64,000 bases of DNA. Origin: JANQRX01 sp963663975. Lineage in GTDB: Bacteria; Pseudomonadota; Alphaproteobacteria; Rhizobiales; Kaistiaceae. Positions within the stretch are counted from its first letter, which is position 1. Every line of letters begins with the position of its first letter. Of this stretch, positions 52,936 to 61,882 are shown piece after piece. Where the stretch lies: positions 124,001-188,000 of the forward strand of contig CAXXRA010000015.1 in NCBI GenBank assembly GCA_963663975.2, given 5' to 3'. A program made the position numbers and the translations under genes. The notes below the pieces were generated by a model. It had not been told where the DNA came from. It saw only the letters and a program-made list of their open reading frames with translations, and did not search any database.

Positions 52936-54705
52936 ATGGATGAGGAACACACCAACCGCCGGCTTGCGGCGATCCTGGCAGCCGATGTCGTCGGTTACTC
53001 GCGCATGATGGCGGCCGACGAGGCCGGCACGCTTGCCGCCCTCAAGGCTCACCGCGAGACCGCGTTCGACCCGGCGGTTGCCCGCCATCACGGCCGCATC
53101 GTCAAACTGATCGGCGACGGCACGCTGGTCGAGTTCGCCAGCGTCGTCGACGCGGTCACGTGCGCGCTGGCCATTCAACAGGCCGCGCAGGCGGACAACG
53201 GAGCCGGCGGCCCCGGCATCGTTCTGAGGATCGGCATCAACCTCGGCGACGTCATCATCGAGGGCGACGACATCTACGGTGATGGCGTCAACGTTGCCGC
53301 ACGGCTCGAGCCGCTGGCCGAGCCCGGCGGCATCTGCGTCGCTTCGATCGTCAACGAAAGCGTCGGCAGCCGCGTCGACGCATCCTTCCAGGACGGCGGC
53401 GAGGTCAGGGTCAAGAACATCGATCGCCCGATACGGGTGTGGAAATGGCATCCGGGTGTGACTCCGGCCGCCGCGTCGACTGCGCGAGGTGCCGAGCCCG
53501 AGTCGCAGCCGGACGCTTCCCCCTCGATTGCGGTGCTGCCGTTCAACAACATGTCCGGCGATCCCGAACAGGAATACTTCTCCGACGGTATCACCGAGGA
53601 CATCATCACCGATCTGTCCAAGGTCGGCGGATTGCTGGTCATCGCCCGCAATTCGAGCTTTGCCTACAAGGGCAAATCGGTCGATCTGCGTACGGTCGGG
53701 AGCGAATTGGGCGTGACGTCGGTGCTGGAAGGCAGCATCCGGCGCGCCGGGCAGCGCGTCCGCATCACTGCCCAGTTGATCGACGTGGCGACCGGCGGGC
53801 ATCTGTGGGCCGAGCGCTACGACCGCGACCTCACCGACATCTTCGCCGTTCAGGACGACGTGACCCGGCAGATCGTCGACGCCCTCAAAGTGACGCTGAG
53901 CCCGAGCGAAATGGCACGCATCGCCGACACCGGCACCACCAATATCGACGCGCACGATTGTTATCTGCGGGCGCGCGAGTTCCTGTTCGGGGCGACCAAG
54001 AACCGGGAGAATTTCGAACAGGCGATCAACCAGTTGAACCGGGCGATCGAGCTTGATCCGGGCTATGGCGAGGCCCTTGCCGGGCTCGGCCTGGCCTACA
54101 TCTTCGATTTCTTCAATCGCTGGAGCGACGATGCCGATCGATCGTTGGAAAAGGCCGGCAAGTACGCCGATCAGGCGATCGAAAGGGACCCGCACGAACC
54201 GTTCGGGCATCTGGTCGCGGCAAGAGCGGCCATGTTTGGAAAAGATCTGGAGCGGGCGACGGCCGAGGCCGGCGTGGCCTTGTCGATCAATCCGAACTAC
54301 GCCCTGGGGTACTACACCCTTGGCGGTATCCAGATTTATGCCGGACAGCCCCAGGCGGCGATCCCGCAGCTCGAACGAGCGATGCGCCTCGACCCGGCTT
54401 ACGCTCATCAGTCCCTTCATTTTCTCGGCATCGCATATTTTATCGCCGGCAAATACGAGACCGCATCGGTCCTTTTCAAGCAGCGGATCCTGCTGGTCCC
54501 GGAGACCGATCTGACGCGGGCCTTCCTGGCCGCGGCCCTCGGCCATCTTGGCGAGAAGCAAGCCGCGCAAGGGGTATGGCGCGAGCTCAAGGAGATCAAT
54601 TCGGACTATTCGTTCGCCGAGCACCTCGGCCGCCTGCCGTTCAGCGTTCAAGCTGACGCCGACAAGATCACCGAGGGCCTGACCAGGGCGGGTTTGCCGA
54701 ACTGA
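52936..54705 (+). CDS. Class III adenylate/guanylate cyclase with TolB-like and TPR regions
   Basis: A 589-residue cytoplasmic protein. Residues about 8-175: cyclase catalytic domain (RLAAILAADVVGYSRMMAADEAGTLAAL, GRIVKLIGDGTLVEFASVVDA with the second metal Asp, IGINLGDVIIEGDDIYGDGVNVAARLE). Residues about 195-320: a TolB/CadC-like alpha-beta region (SIAVLPFNNMSGDPEQEYFSDGITEDIITDLSKVGGLLVIARNSSF, SVLEGSIRRAGQRVRITAQLIDVATGGHLWAERYDR). Residues about 340-570: at least four TPR-like helices (GYGEALAGLGLAYIFDFF, YALGYYTLGGIQIYAGQPQAAIPQLERAMRLDP). This architecture is very common in rhizobial genomes, usually in many copies. Nucleotide and signal unknown. ATG 52936. Confidence 0.92.
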   Translation: MDEEHTNRRLAAILAADVVGYSRMMAADEAGTLAALKAHRETAFDPAVARHHGRIVKLIGDGTLVEFASVVDAVTCALAIQQAAQADNGAGGPGIVLRIGINLGDVIIEGDDIYGDGVNVAARLEPLAEPGGICVASIVNESVGSRVDASFQDGGEVRVKNIDRPIRVWKWHPGVTPAAASTARGAEPESQPDASPSIAVLPFNNMSGDPEQEYFSDGITEDIITDLSKVGGLLVIARNSSFAYKGKSVDLRTVGSELGVTSVLEGSIRRAGQRVRITAQLIDVATGGHLWAERYDRDLTDIFAVQDDVTRQIVDALKVTLSPSEMARIADTGTTNIDAHDCYLRAREFLFGATKNRENFEQAINQLNRAIELDPGYGEALAGLGLAYIFDFFNRWSDDADRSLEKAGKYADQAIERDPHEPFGHLVAARAAMFGKDLERATAEAGVALSINPNYALGYYTLGGIQIYAGQPQAAIPQLERAMRLDPAYAHQSLHFLGIAYFIAGKYETASVLFKQRILLVPETDLTRAFLAAALGHLGEKQAAQGVWRELKEINSDYSFAEHLGRLPFSVQADADKITEGLTRAGLPN

Positions 54706-54749
54706 AACCGCGGCCGGGTTGCCCGGACCGGGGCAGTTTGCGCCGCCGC

Positions 54750-55412
54750 TCAGGCGACCGCTTCGAGGCGGCCGAGCAGCGCCTGGTAATCCTCGGGGGT
54801 GTCGCAATCAAACGTATAGGCGTCGCTGTCGAACTCGGTTCGGGCGACGTCCGCGTCATGAGCTTCGATCAGCCGGCGGCAACCGATCTTGATGCCGCGG
54901 CCGATGACCGCCGGGATGTGACGGGCGGCGAACAGGATGGGATTGCCGCGCCTGCCGGCGTGATGGGGCACCAGGATCGTGGCGTTCTCCAGCCCCTCAT
55001 AGGCGGTGACCAGCGCCCGCAAATGACCGGCGGTGACCAGCGGTTGGTCGCCCAGAACCACCATCACGGCGTCACAATCGGCGGCAAGCGCCGCCACGCC
55101 GACGGCAACCGAAATCGGCTGGCCGCGCTCATAATCCTGGTTGCGGACGCAACGAACCGGCAGTCCGGCGAGCGTCGCCTCGATCTCGGCGGCCCGATAG
55201 CCGGTGACGACAATCGTTTCCACCGGCGCAATGGCAAGGATGTTGGCGAGGGTGCGGTGGATCATCGGCTCGCCGCCGATATCGAGCAGCAGTTTGGGCC
55301 TCTCGCCCATCCGCTTCGACATCCCGGCGGCAAGGATTACGGCCGAGATGCGGGTCGCCGCTTTGGCCCCATCAGCGGTTCGTCCGGGATCGAGATCGAA
55401 CCGGTCGGTCAT
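54750..55412 (-). CDS. MobA-like nucleotidyltransferase (molybdenum cofactor cytidylyl-/guanylyltransferase type)
   Basis: A 220-residue enzyme that probably makes the dinucleotide form of molybdopterin cofactor, as needed by CO dehydrogenase (MCD). Nucleotide-binding AVILAAGMSKRMGERPKLLLDIGGEPMIHRTL, VMVVLGDQPLVTAGHLRAL, and GRRGNPILFAARHIPAV. ATG 55412 is 2 nt after the xdhC stop, so the two are co-translated. Position at the end of the cox cluster supports MocA-type cytidylyl transfer; true MobA is the alternative. Confidence 0.86.
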   Translation of the reverse strand: MTDRFDLDPGRTADGAKAATRISAVILAAGMSKRMGERPKLLLDIGGEPMIHRTLANILAIAPVETIVVTGYRAAEIEATLAGLPVRCVRNQDYERGQPISVAVGVAALAADCDAVMVVLGDQPLVTAGHLRALVTAYEGLENATILVPHHAGRRGNPILFAARHIPAVIGRGIKIGCRRLIEAHDADVARTEFDSDAYTFDCDTPEDYQALLGRLEAVA

Positions 55413-55414
55413 CC

Positions 55415-56236
55415 TCACCCCTTGGCGCGTTGCCCCTGGCGGCGGAGCGCGACGATCTCCGACAGGATCGACAAGGCGATCTCCTCGGGAGTGATGGCTC
55501 CCAGATCGAGGCCGGCCGGCGCCTTGAGCCCGGCAATCCGCTGTTGATCGACGCCGTTCTCGGCCATCCTGGCCTTGAGCGTAGCTGCCTTGCGGCGGCT
55601 GCCGACGAAGGCGACGTAGTCGGCGTTGACGGAGAGCGCGGCCTGCAGCGCGGCTTCGTCGCCGCGGCTCTGGGTCGACACGACGATGTAGCGGGGGCCG
55701 GCATCGGTCACCGGCAGATCGTAGCCTTCGATGCGTCGTTCGACGTCGGTGAAGACGTCCTGCTCGGCGGCGGGTGCGCAGGCGGTGATGGCGAAACCGA
55801 TCCGCCGGCCGAGATCGGCCAGGGCGATCGCGACCGGGCTCGATCCGCACACGATGATCTCCGGACGCGGCAGCACCGGCTCGACGAAGATGTCCATGGT
55901 GCCCTGGCTCGGGCAGGAATTCTTGGCGAAGCGAACGCCCTCACGCTCCTCGCCGGCCGCCACGCCGGCTTCCTCGAGGAGATCGCCGGGCTGGATGGAG
56001 ATCAGCCTTGCCTGGCCGTCGGCGAGCGATTCCTTGGCCGCCTTCAACACCGCAGAGCGGGCGCAGCTGCCGCCGATCCAGCCCTCCGAAACGGCGCCGT
56101 CGGCGCGGATCACAGCCTTGGCGCCGGCCTTGGCGGCGGTGGCCGAGACGGTTCTGACCACGGTCGCCAGCACGAAGGGCTCGCCCTCGGCCTTCATGGA
56201 CGAGATCAGATCATGGATATCGGGCGCGCGGTTCAC
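55415..56236 (-). CDS. XdhC/CoxI family cofactor-maturation protein
   Basis: About 273 residues from a GTG at 56236. N-terminal XdhC_CoxI domain GEPFVLATVVRTVSATAAKAGAKAVIRADGAVSEGWIGGSCARSAVLKAA and C-terminal Rossmann domain IIVCGSSPVAIALADLGRRIGFAITAC ... YIVVSTQSRGDEAAL. Such proteins bind and sulfurate molybdenum cofactor and insert it into xanthine or CO dehydrogenases. The frame extends to ATG 56263, but those codons are repeat copy D. The GTG overlaps the repeat's last base, so the native ribosome site was probably replaced and the true start may have been lost. Confidence 0.88.
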   Translation of the reverse strand: MNRAPDIHDLISSMKAEGEPFVLATVVRTVSATAAKAGAKAVIRADGAVSEGWIGGSCARSAVLKAAKESLADGQARLISIQPGDLLEEAGVAAGEEREGVRFAKNSCPSQGTMDIFVEPVLPRPEIIVCGSSPVAIALADLGRRIGFAITACAPAAEQDVFTDVERRIEGYDLPVTDAGPRYIVVSTQSRGDEAALQAALSVNADYVAFVGSRRKAATLKARMAENGVDQQRIAGLKAPAGLDLGAITPEEIALSILSEIVALRRQGQRAKG

Positions 56237-56510
56237 GAGAGCATTTTCCGACCAATGTGACACAATTCTGTTTCACGATTGGGGAGGCGATCCAGTGTCG
56301 AAACGATCGAAGGGCGATGCCCCCGCATCGTTCGAGATTGGTTCGGCATTGGGCGCCCGCCAATCGGAAACCCGAAGGGACGAGTTATTTTGCGCCAACT
56401 CCTGCGCAAGGTCACTCGACCGTATCCAGATACGCTCATCGATCCCTTACTTGATCTTGTCACAAAATCGCTCCGTCAGAATGGGTCAAATTGGTCGGAA
56501 GATGCTCTAG
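56236..56510 (+). repeat. CTAG-ended inverted-repeat element, copy D
   Basis: A roughly 275-bp copy between coxE and xdhC. Left end CGAGAGCATTTTCCGACC is degenerate; the right end is GGTCGGAAGATGCTCTAG. Core GGGCGCCCGCCAATCGGAAA and GTATCCAGATACG are present. Same orientation as copies A and E, but its ends have drifted furthest, so it is probably the oldest. Confidence 0.86.
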
Positions 56511-56511
56511 C

Positions 56512-57723
56512 TCAGATCCTCGCCAGATAGGGTTCGATTGCCGCCAGGCTCTCCAAATTATGGGCGGGCGCGAAGAGATCGACAAGGGGCAGCGCCGCTT
56601 TCATGCTGCGCGCCTCGGGTGAGTAGTCTTTCCATCCGATCAACGGGTTGAGCCAGACGATCCGCCGGCAGCGGCGGCGCAGCCGTCGCATCTCGGCCGC
56701 CAGGTGAGCCGGCTCGCCGGTGTCGTAGCCGTCCGAGACGATGATCACCGCCGTGCGCGAGTTGATGACGCGCTTGGCATGCCAGCGATTGAAGGTGGCC
56801 AGGCTCTCGCCGATCCTGGTGCCGCCGCCGACGCCCTCGGCCAGCAGCGACAGGCGGTCGACGGCGCGCGCCACATTGCGGTCGCGAAGCGAAGGCGAGA
56901 CATGGACCAGACGGGTGTGGAAGACGAAGGCTTCCGCCTCGCGGAAGGCATCGACCACGCCGTGCAGAAAACGGACGAAGAAGGCGGTGTACATGCTCAT
57001 CGAGCCGGATGCGTCGAGCAGCACCACCAGCCGCAGGGGTTTGCGCTTGCGGCGCCGCCAGACGAGATCGATCGGCGTGCCGCCGTGGGAAATGCTGCGA
57101 TGAATCGTGCGGCGGAGATCGAGACGCCGGCCGCGGCGGCGGGCCTGCTGGCGGCGGACGAGGCGCGCGCGCATGCGTTTGGCGAGCCTTCCGGCCAGGG
57201 CGTGGGCCTTTTCCACCTCCTCCGGGTCGACGATGTGGCGCAAATCGGCCGAGGTCAGAGCCTCGGTCCGCGAAGCGCCCTGGCTGCGACCGCGGCCGTC
57301 GGCGTCGATCTCGCTTTCCGGCCCGTCCCCGCGCTGGGTGCGATCGGGCATGCCCGGGGGCCCGTCGGAACGGGGCCGGGCTTCGGCCCGAGGCCGGCCG
57401 AGCGCCCGCCCGGCGCCGGCCGAGGTCGACACCGCCTGCATATTGCGCACGCCGCGACCGCTCCAATAGGCGGCGAAGATCGCGTCGAAACGCTCCCAAT
57501 CGGACCGCGTGGCCGAGAGCAGTCCACGTAGTGCGGGTCGCAGCGAGGAGACCCGCCCGGCCGCCGGCGAGGCCAGAATCGACAGGGCGTCGCGGGTCTC
57601 GGCCAGTCCGACCGCGAAACCGTTGTCGCGCAGGGTGCGGACGAAGCCGGCGAGGCGGCGGCGCATCGTCTCGCCGAGCGTCTCACCGATTGTCCGGCCG
57701 TTCCCGATCACACTCGCGGCCAC
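56512..57723 (-). CDS. coxE: CoxE-like von Willebrand factor A domain protein
   Basis: A 403-residue cytoplasmic protein. The N-terminal DUF (FVRTLRDNGFAVGLAETRDALSIL, ... FDAIFAAYW) is followed by a basic, disordered linker, and a C-terminal VWA domain with the metal-site motif LVVLLDASGSMSMYTAFFVRFLHG (D-x-S-x-S), AEGVGGGTRIGESLATFN and AVIIVSDGYDTGEPAHLA. With CoxD it is needed to build the copper-sulfur-molybdenum active site of CO dehydrogenase. GTG start 57723 lies 10 nt after coxD with GGGAGG between. The stop is 1 nt from the end of repeat copy D. Confidence 0.92.
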   Translation of the reverse strand: MAASVIGNGRTIGETLGETMRRRLAGFVRTLRDNGFAVGLAETRDALSILASPAAGRVSSLRPALRGLLSATRSDWERFDAIFAAYWSGRGVRNMQAVSTSAGAGRALGRPRAEARPRSDGPPGMPDRTQRGDGPESEIDADGRGRSQGASRTEALTSADLRHIVDPEEVEKAHALAGRLAKRMRARLVRRQQARRRGRRLDLRRTIHRSISHGGTPIDLVWRRRKRKPLRLVVLLDASGSMSMYTAFFVRFLHGVVDAFREAEAFVFHTRLVHVSPSLRDRNVARAVDRLSLLAEGVGGGTRIGESLATFNRWHAKRVINSRTAVIIVSDGYDTGEPAHLAAEMRRLRRRCRRIVWLNPLIGWKDYSPEARSMKAALPLVDLFAPAHNLESLAAIEPYLARI

Positions 57724-57733
57724 CCCGCCTCCC

Positions 57734-58609
57734 TCACGCCACCTTGCCCAGCAAGCGGTCGCTGACCTCGCGCGTCACCTGGGCGCGGTCCTCGTGGGTC
57801 TTTAACAGGCAGATCAAGGTGTCGTGGACCGCTTCCGGCTCGCGCTTGAGATCGTGGATGCCGAGGCCGGCAATTGTCGCTGCCCAATCGAGCGTCTCGG
57901 CGACGCCGGGCGCCTTGCCGAGATCCTCCTTGCGGATGGCCGCCACCATGTTGGCGACCTGCAGGGCAAGCGCGGTATCGATGTCGGGCCGGCGGGCGAG
58001 GATGATCCGCGCCTCACGGTCGACGTCGGGGAAATCGACGTAGTGGTAGAGACAGCGGCGGCGCAGCGCGTCCGACAATTCCCGCGTGCCGTTCGAGGTC
58101 AGCACGACGCGGGGAATCGAGGTTGCCGTGATGGTGCCGAGTTCGGGAATGCTGACCTGGAAATCGGACAGCAGCTCCAGCAGGAAGGCCTCAAACTCCT
58201 CGTCGGCGCGGTCGACCTCGTCGATCAGCAGAACCGGCGGATCGTCCCGGCGAATGGCGGCAAGCAGCGGTCGCTCGAGCAGGTACTGCTCGGAGAAGAT
58301 ATGCTCCTCGATCGCTTCGGCGTCCTCGCCCTCGCGCGCCTTGATGGCCAGCAGCTGGCGCTGATAGTTCCATTCATAAAGGGCGGCGTTCTGGTCGAGC
58401 CCCTCGTAGCATTGCAGGCGGATGAGTTCGCTGTCGTGGAGGGCGGCAAGCGCCTTGGCCACCTCGGTCTTGCCGACCCCGGCCTCGCCCTCGAGCAGCA
58501 GCGGCCGCTTGAGAAAGTCCATCAGCCACAGCGCGGTGGCCAGGTCCCGGTCGGCAACGTAACCGACCTCGGCCAGTCGCCCGGCAATGGTGTCGCGGGT
58601 CACGTCCAT
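57734..58609 (-). CDS. coxD: CoxD-like AAA+ (MoxR) ATPase
   Basis: A 291-residue MoxR-type ATPase: Walker A LLLEGEAGVGKTEVAKALA, Walker B PPVLLIDEVDRADEEFEAFLLELLSD, sensor 1 PRVVLTSNGTRELSDALRRRCLYHYVDFP (arginine finger region). In Oligotropha CoxD works as a chaperone-like ATPase in the assembly of the CODH active site, paired with the VWA protein CoxE. The gene order L-D-E here matches that system. ATG 58609. Confidence 0.93.
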   Translation of the reverse strand: MDVTRDTIAGRLAEVGYVADRDLATALWLMDFLKRPLLLEGEAGVGKTEVAKALAALHDSELIRLQCYEGLDQNAALYEWNYQRQLLAIKAREGEDAEAIEEHIFSEQYLLERPLLAAIRRDDPPVLLIDEVDRADEEFEAFLLELLSDFQVSIPELGTITATSIPRVVLTSNGTRELSDALRRRCLYHYVDFPDVDREARIILARRPDIDTALALQVANMVAAIRKEDLGKAPGVAETLDWAATIAGLGIHDLKREPEAVHDTLICLLKTHEDRAQVTREVSDRLLGKVA

Positions 58610-58668
58610 CGAATTCGATCGAAGTCCATCGACCGTTTCAACCGCGGGGCATGGAGAGATTCATCACT

Positions 58669-61089
58669 CTAGGTGTGGAGCCCCAGCTTCTCGGCCGCCT
58701 CCCAGGTGCGCCAATGGTCGTGCGGCATAGGTATATGGGTCGATCCGAGAAACCGGAAAGCGTCGTTGACGGCGTTGGCGAAGCAGGGCACGCCGCCGAC
58801 ATTGGGGCTCTCGCCGACACCCTTGGCGCCGATCGGGTGATGGGGCGAGGGGGTCGTGGTCCAGTCCGTCTCCCATTTCGGCGTCTCGACCGCGGTCGGC
58901 ATGAAATAGTCGAGGAAGGAGGCGGTGGTCACGTTGCCGTCCTCGTCGTAGTCCATCTCCTGGCCCATGGCGATGGCGTAGGCCTCGGTCAGGCCGCCGT
59001 GGATCTGTCCTTCGATCACCATCGGGTTGATCCGCGTGCCGCAATCGTCGAGGGCATAGAAGCGCCGGATTTTGGTCTCGCCGGTGTCGACGTCGACATC
59101 GACCACGCAGATATAGGCGCCGAACGGATAGGTCATGTTGGGCGGGTCGTAGTAGCTGACCGCCTCGAGCCCCGGCTCCATGCCGGGCGGCACCTGGTTG
59201 TAGGCGGCCCAGGCGATCTCGGTCATCGACTTGAAGCGCTCGGGATTGCCCTTGACGCGGAAGCCGTCGATGTCGAACTCCACGTCGTCGTCATGCACTT
59301 CGAGCATGAAGGCGGCAATCATCTGCGCCTTGGCCTTGATCTTGCGCGCCGCCATGGCGACGGCGGCGCCGGCGACCGGCGTCGAGCGGCTGCCATAGGT
59401 GCCCAGGCCGTAGGGAGCGGTATCGGTGTCGCCCTCTTCGACGGTGATGTTTTCCGCGGCGATGCCGGTCTCGGTCGCGATGATCTGGGCGTAGGTGGTC
59501 TCGTGGCCCTGACCCTGCGATTTGGTGCCCATGCGGGCGGTCGCCACGCCGGTCGGGTGGATGCGGATCTCGGCCGAATCGAACATCGCCAGGCCGAGGA
59601 TGTCGCAATTCTTCGACGGTCCGGCGCCGACGATCTCGGTGAAGAAGGCGACCCCGACGCCCATCAATTCGCGGGTCTGGCCGCGCTTGAAGGCCTCCTG
59701 CTTCTCCTTCTGCTCCTGGCGCAATTCGGCGTAGCCAACCGCCTCCATCGCCTTGTCGAGGGCGGTGTGATAGTCGCCCGAATCGTATTCCCAGCCGAGC
59801 GCCGAGGTGTAGGGGAACTGCTCGCGCTTGATCAGGTTCTTCTTTCTGAGTTCGGCCGGGTCCATGTCGAGCTTGTGCGCCAGGATGTCCATGCCGCGCT
59901 CGATGGCATAGGCCGCCTCGGTGACGCGGAACGAGCACCGATAGGCCACACCGCCCGGTGCCTTGTTGGTGTAGACGCCGTCGACCATGCAATAGGCGGC
60001 CGGGAAATCGTAGGAGCCGGTGACGATGTTGAAGAAGCCGGCCGGCCATTTGGACGGGTCGGCGCAGGCATCAAAGGCACCCTGATTGGCGACGGTGTAA
60101 ACGCGCAGGCCGGTGACCGTGCCGTCGCTGTTGGCGGCGATTTCGGTCATCATGTGATAGTCGCGGGCGAACGCCGTCGAGGTCAGGTTCTCGATCCGGT
60201 CCTCGACCCATTTGATCGGCTGGCCGGTGACGATCGATGCCACGATGGCGCAGATATAGCCGGGATAGGCGCCGACCTTGTTGCCGAAGCCGCCGCCGAT
60301 ATCGGGCGCGATGACACGGATCTTGTGTTCCGGCAGCGGCGAGATCAGCGAAGCAACGGTACGGATGACGTGCGGCGCCTGGAAGGTGCCCCACAGCGTC
60401 AGTTCGCCCTTGACCTTGTCGAAGGAGGCGATGCACTGGCAGGTCTCCAACGGCGCCGGGTGACAGCGCGGATAGGAGATCATCTCCTTGATGGTGACAT
60501 CGGCCTTGTCGAAGGCCGCGTCGGCCGCCTCGCGATCACCCATCTCCCAGGCGAAGACGTGGTTGTGGTGTTTGCGCGGCCCGTGGGCGCCTTCGGTCTT
60601 GTCCTTGAGGTCCTCGCGCAGCACCGGCGCGTCGGGTTCCATCGCCTTGAGCGGATCGACCAGCACCGGCAGCGGCTCGTAGTCGACCTCGACCAGTTCG
60701 ACCGCGTCGGCGGCGACGTAGCGATCGTCGGCGACCACGAACGCGACCTCCTGGTTCTGGAAAAGCACCTTGCCGTCGGCGAGCACCATCTGCACGTCCC
60801 CGGCCAGCGTCGGCATCCAGGCAAGGTTCACGCCCTTCAGATCTTCCGCGGTCAGCACCGCGACCACACCGGGAAGCGCCGTCGCCTTGGAAGCGTCGAT
60901 CCCCTTGACCCTGGCATGGGCGTAGGGCGAGCGGACGAAATCCCCGTACAGCATATTGGGCAGCTTGATGTCGTCGACATAGTTGCCCCTGCCCTGCACG
61001 AAGCGGACATCCTCGACGCGTTTGCGTTTGCAGCCGATGCCTTCCAGCTTGTCGGCGCGCTCTTCCGGCGAGAGAACCGTGTCGTTCAT
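58669..61089 (-). CDS. coxL: Aerobic carbon-monoxide dehydrogenase large subunit, form I
   Basis: An 806-residue molybdenum hydroxylase subunit that oxidises CO to CO2. The active-site loop contains AYRCSFR (Cys at about 385 binds the Cu-S-Mo site), which defines form I, true CO dehydrogenase. The N-terminus reads GCKRKRVEDVRFVQGRGNYVDD, the central cofactor contacts include TLWGTFQAPHVIRT and DIGGGFGNKVG, and the C-terminus has the catalytic glutamate in HPIGAKGVGESPNVGGVP. ATG 61089 overlaps the end of coxS (ATGA). The longer frame upstream is shadow. No lesion found. Confidence 0.97.
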   Translation of the reverse strand: MNDTVLSPEERADKLEGIGCKRKRVEDVRFVQGRGNYVDDIKLPNMLYGDFVRSPYAHARVKGIDASKATALPGVVAVLTAEDLKGVNLAWMPTLAGDVQMVLADGKVLFQNQEVAFVVADDRYVAADAVELVEVDYEPLPVLVDPLKAMEPDAPVLREDLKDKTEGAHGPRKHHNHVFAWEMGDREAADAAFDKADVTIKEMISYPRCHPAPLETCQCIASFDKVKGELTLWGTFQAPHVIRTVASLISPLPEHKIRVIAPDIGGGFGNKVGAYPGYICAIVASIVTGQPIKWVEDRIENLTSTAFARDYHMMTEIAANSDGTVTGLRVYTVANQGAFDACADPSKWPAGFFNIVTGSYDFPAAYCMVDGVYTNKAPGGVAYRCSFRVTEAAYAIERGMDILAHKLDMDPAELRKKNLIKREQFPYTSALGWEYDSGDYHTALDKAMEAVGYAELRQEQKEKQEAFKRGQTRELMGVGVAFFTEIVGAGPSKNCDILGLAMFDSAEIRIHPTGVATARMGTKSQGQGHETTYAQIIATETGIAAENITVEEGDTDTAPYGLGTYGSRSTPVAGAAVAMAARKIKAKAQMIAAFMLEVHDDDVEFDIDGFRVKGNPERFKSMTEIAWAAYNQVPPGMEPGLEAVSYYDPPNMTYPFGAYICVVDVDVDTGETKIRRFYALDDCGTRINPMVIEGQIHGGLTEAYAIAMGQEMDYDEDGNVTTASFLDYFMPTAVETPKWETDWTTTPSPHHPIGAKGVGESPNVGGVPCFANAVNDAFRFLGSTHIPMPHDHWRTWEAAEKLGLHT

Positions 61090-61586
61090 TCTGCGGCCTC
61101 CTGGGCGGGTGTTTCGGCGATCTTGGCGGCGGCGTATTCGATCGCCTTGACGATGTTCTGGTAGCCGGTGCAGCGGCAGAGATTGCCCGAGATACCGGCG
61201 CGGATTTCCGCTTCGCTCGGGTTCGGGTTCTCCTGCAGCAACCGGAAAGCGCGGGTGATCATGCCCGGCGTGCAGAAGCCGCATTGCAGCCCGTGCATCT
61301 CGCGGAAGCCCTCCTGCAGCGCGTGAAGGCTGCCGTCCGCCGCCGCGATGCCCTCGATCGTGGTCACTTCGGCGCCGTGCGCCTGGACGGCGAACATGGT
61401 GCACGATTTCACCGATTTGCCGTCGAGATCGACCGTGCAGGCGCCGCAATGGCTGGTATCGCAGCCGATATGCGGGCCGGTGAGGCTGAGCTGTTCGCGC
61501 AGGAAATGGATCAGCAGGGTCCGCGGCTCGACCAGCTCCTCAACCGCCTTGCCGTTGACTGTCAGCGAAATCTGCGCCTTGGCCAT
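61086..61586 (-). CDS. coxS: Aerobic carbon-monoxide dehydrogenase small subunit (2Fe-2S)
   Basis: A 166-residue iron-sulfur subunit. A ferredoxin-like domain binds the first cluster (GCDTSHCGACTVDLDG, SCTMF) and a helical domain the second (LQCGFCTPGMITRAFRLL, GNLCRCTGYQNIV). It passes electrons from the molybdenum site of CoxL to the FAD in CoxM. ATG 61586 gives MAKAQISLTVNGK. Repeat copy E begins 20 bp upstream (61606), separating coxS from coxM and leaving little room for a native ribosome site or intact coupling; GGGGGAT lies just before the start. Confidence 0.96.
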   Translation of the reverse strand: MAKAQISLTVNGKAVEELVEPRTLLIHFLREQLSLTGPHIGCDTSHCGACTVDLDGKSVKSCTMFAVQAHGAEVTTIEGIAAADGSLHALQEGFREMHGLQCGFCTPGMITRAFRLLQENPNPSEAEIRAGISGNLCRCTGYQNIVKAIEYAAAKIAETPAQEAAE

Positions 61587-61605
61587 GAAACTATCCCCCG
61601 GGGGT

Positions 61606-61882
61606 CTAGAGCCCTTTCGACCAACTCTGGGTCAATTCTGTTTCGCGATTGGCGAGGCGATCCATCGTCGAAACGATCGACGGGCGATGTCTCCGCATCG
61701 TTCGAGATTGGTTCGGCATTGGGCGCCCGCCAATCGGAAACCCGAAGGGACGGGCTATTTTTCGCCAATTCCTCCGACCGATGTCCCTCGACCGTATCCA
61801 GATACGCTCTTCGAACCCTCACTTGATCTTGTCACAAAATCTCTCCGTCAGAATGGCTCAGAGTTGGTCGAAAGGGCTCTAG
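61606..61882 (+). repeat. CTAG-ended inverted-repeat element, copy E (best-preserved)
   Basis: A 277-bp copy with both CTAG ends intact. Left terminal repeat CTAGAGCCCTTTCGACCAAC, right end GTTGGTCGAAAGGGCTCTAG: a perfect inversion over at least 20 bp. It contains the GGGCGCCCGCC core and GTATCCAGATACG. Sits between coxM and coxS. Confidence 0.93.

Noticed and set aside
58651..61164. Very long plus-strand open frame opposite coxL
   Set aside because: An exact antisense shadow of coxL in GC-rich sequence. Low-complexity Arg/Gly/Asp/His composition and no family motifs.
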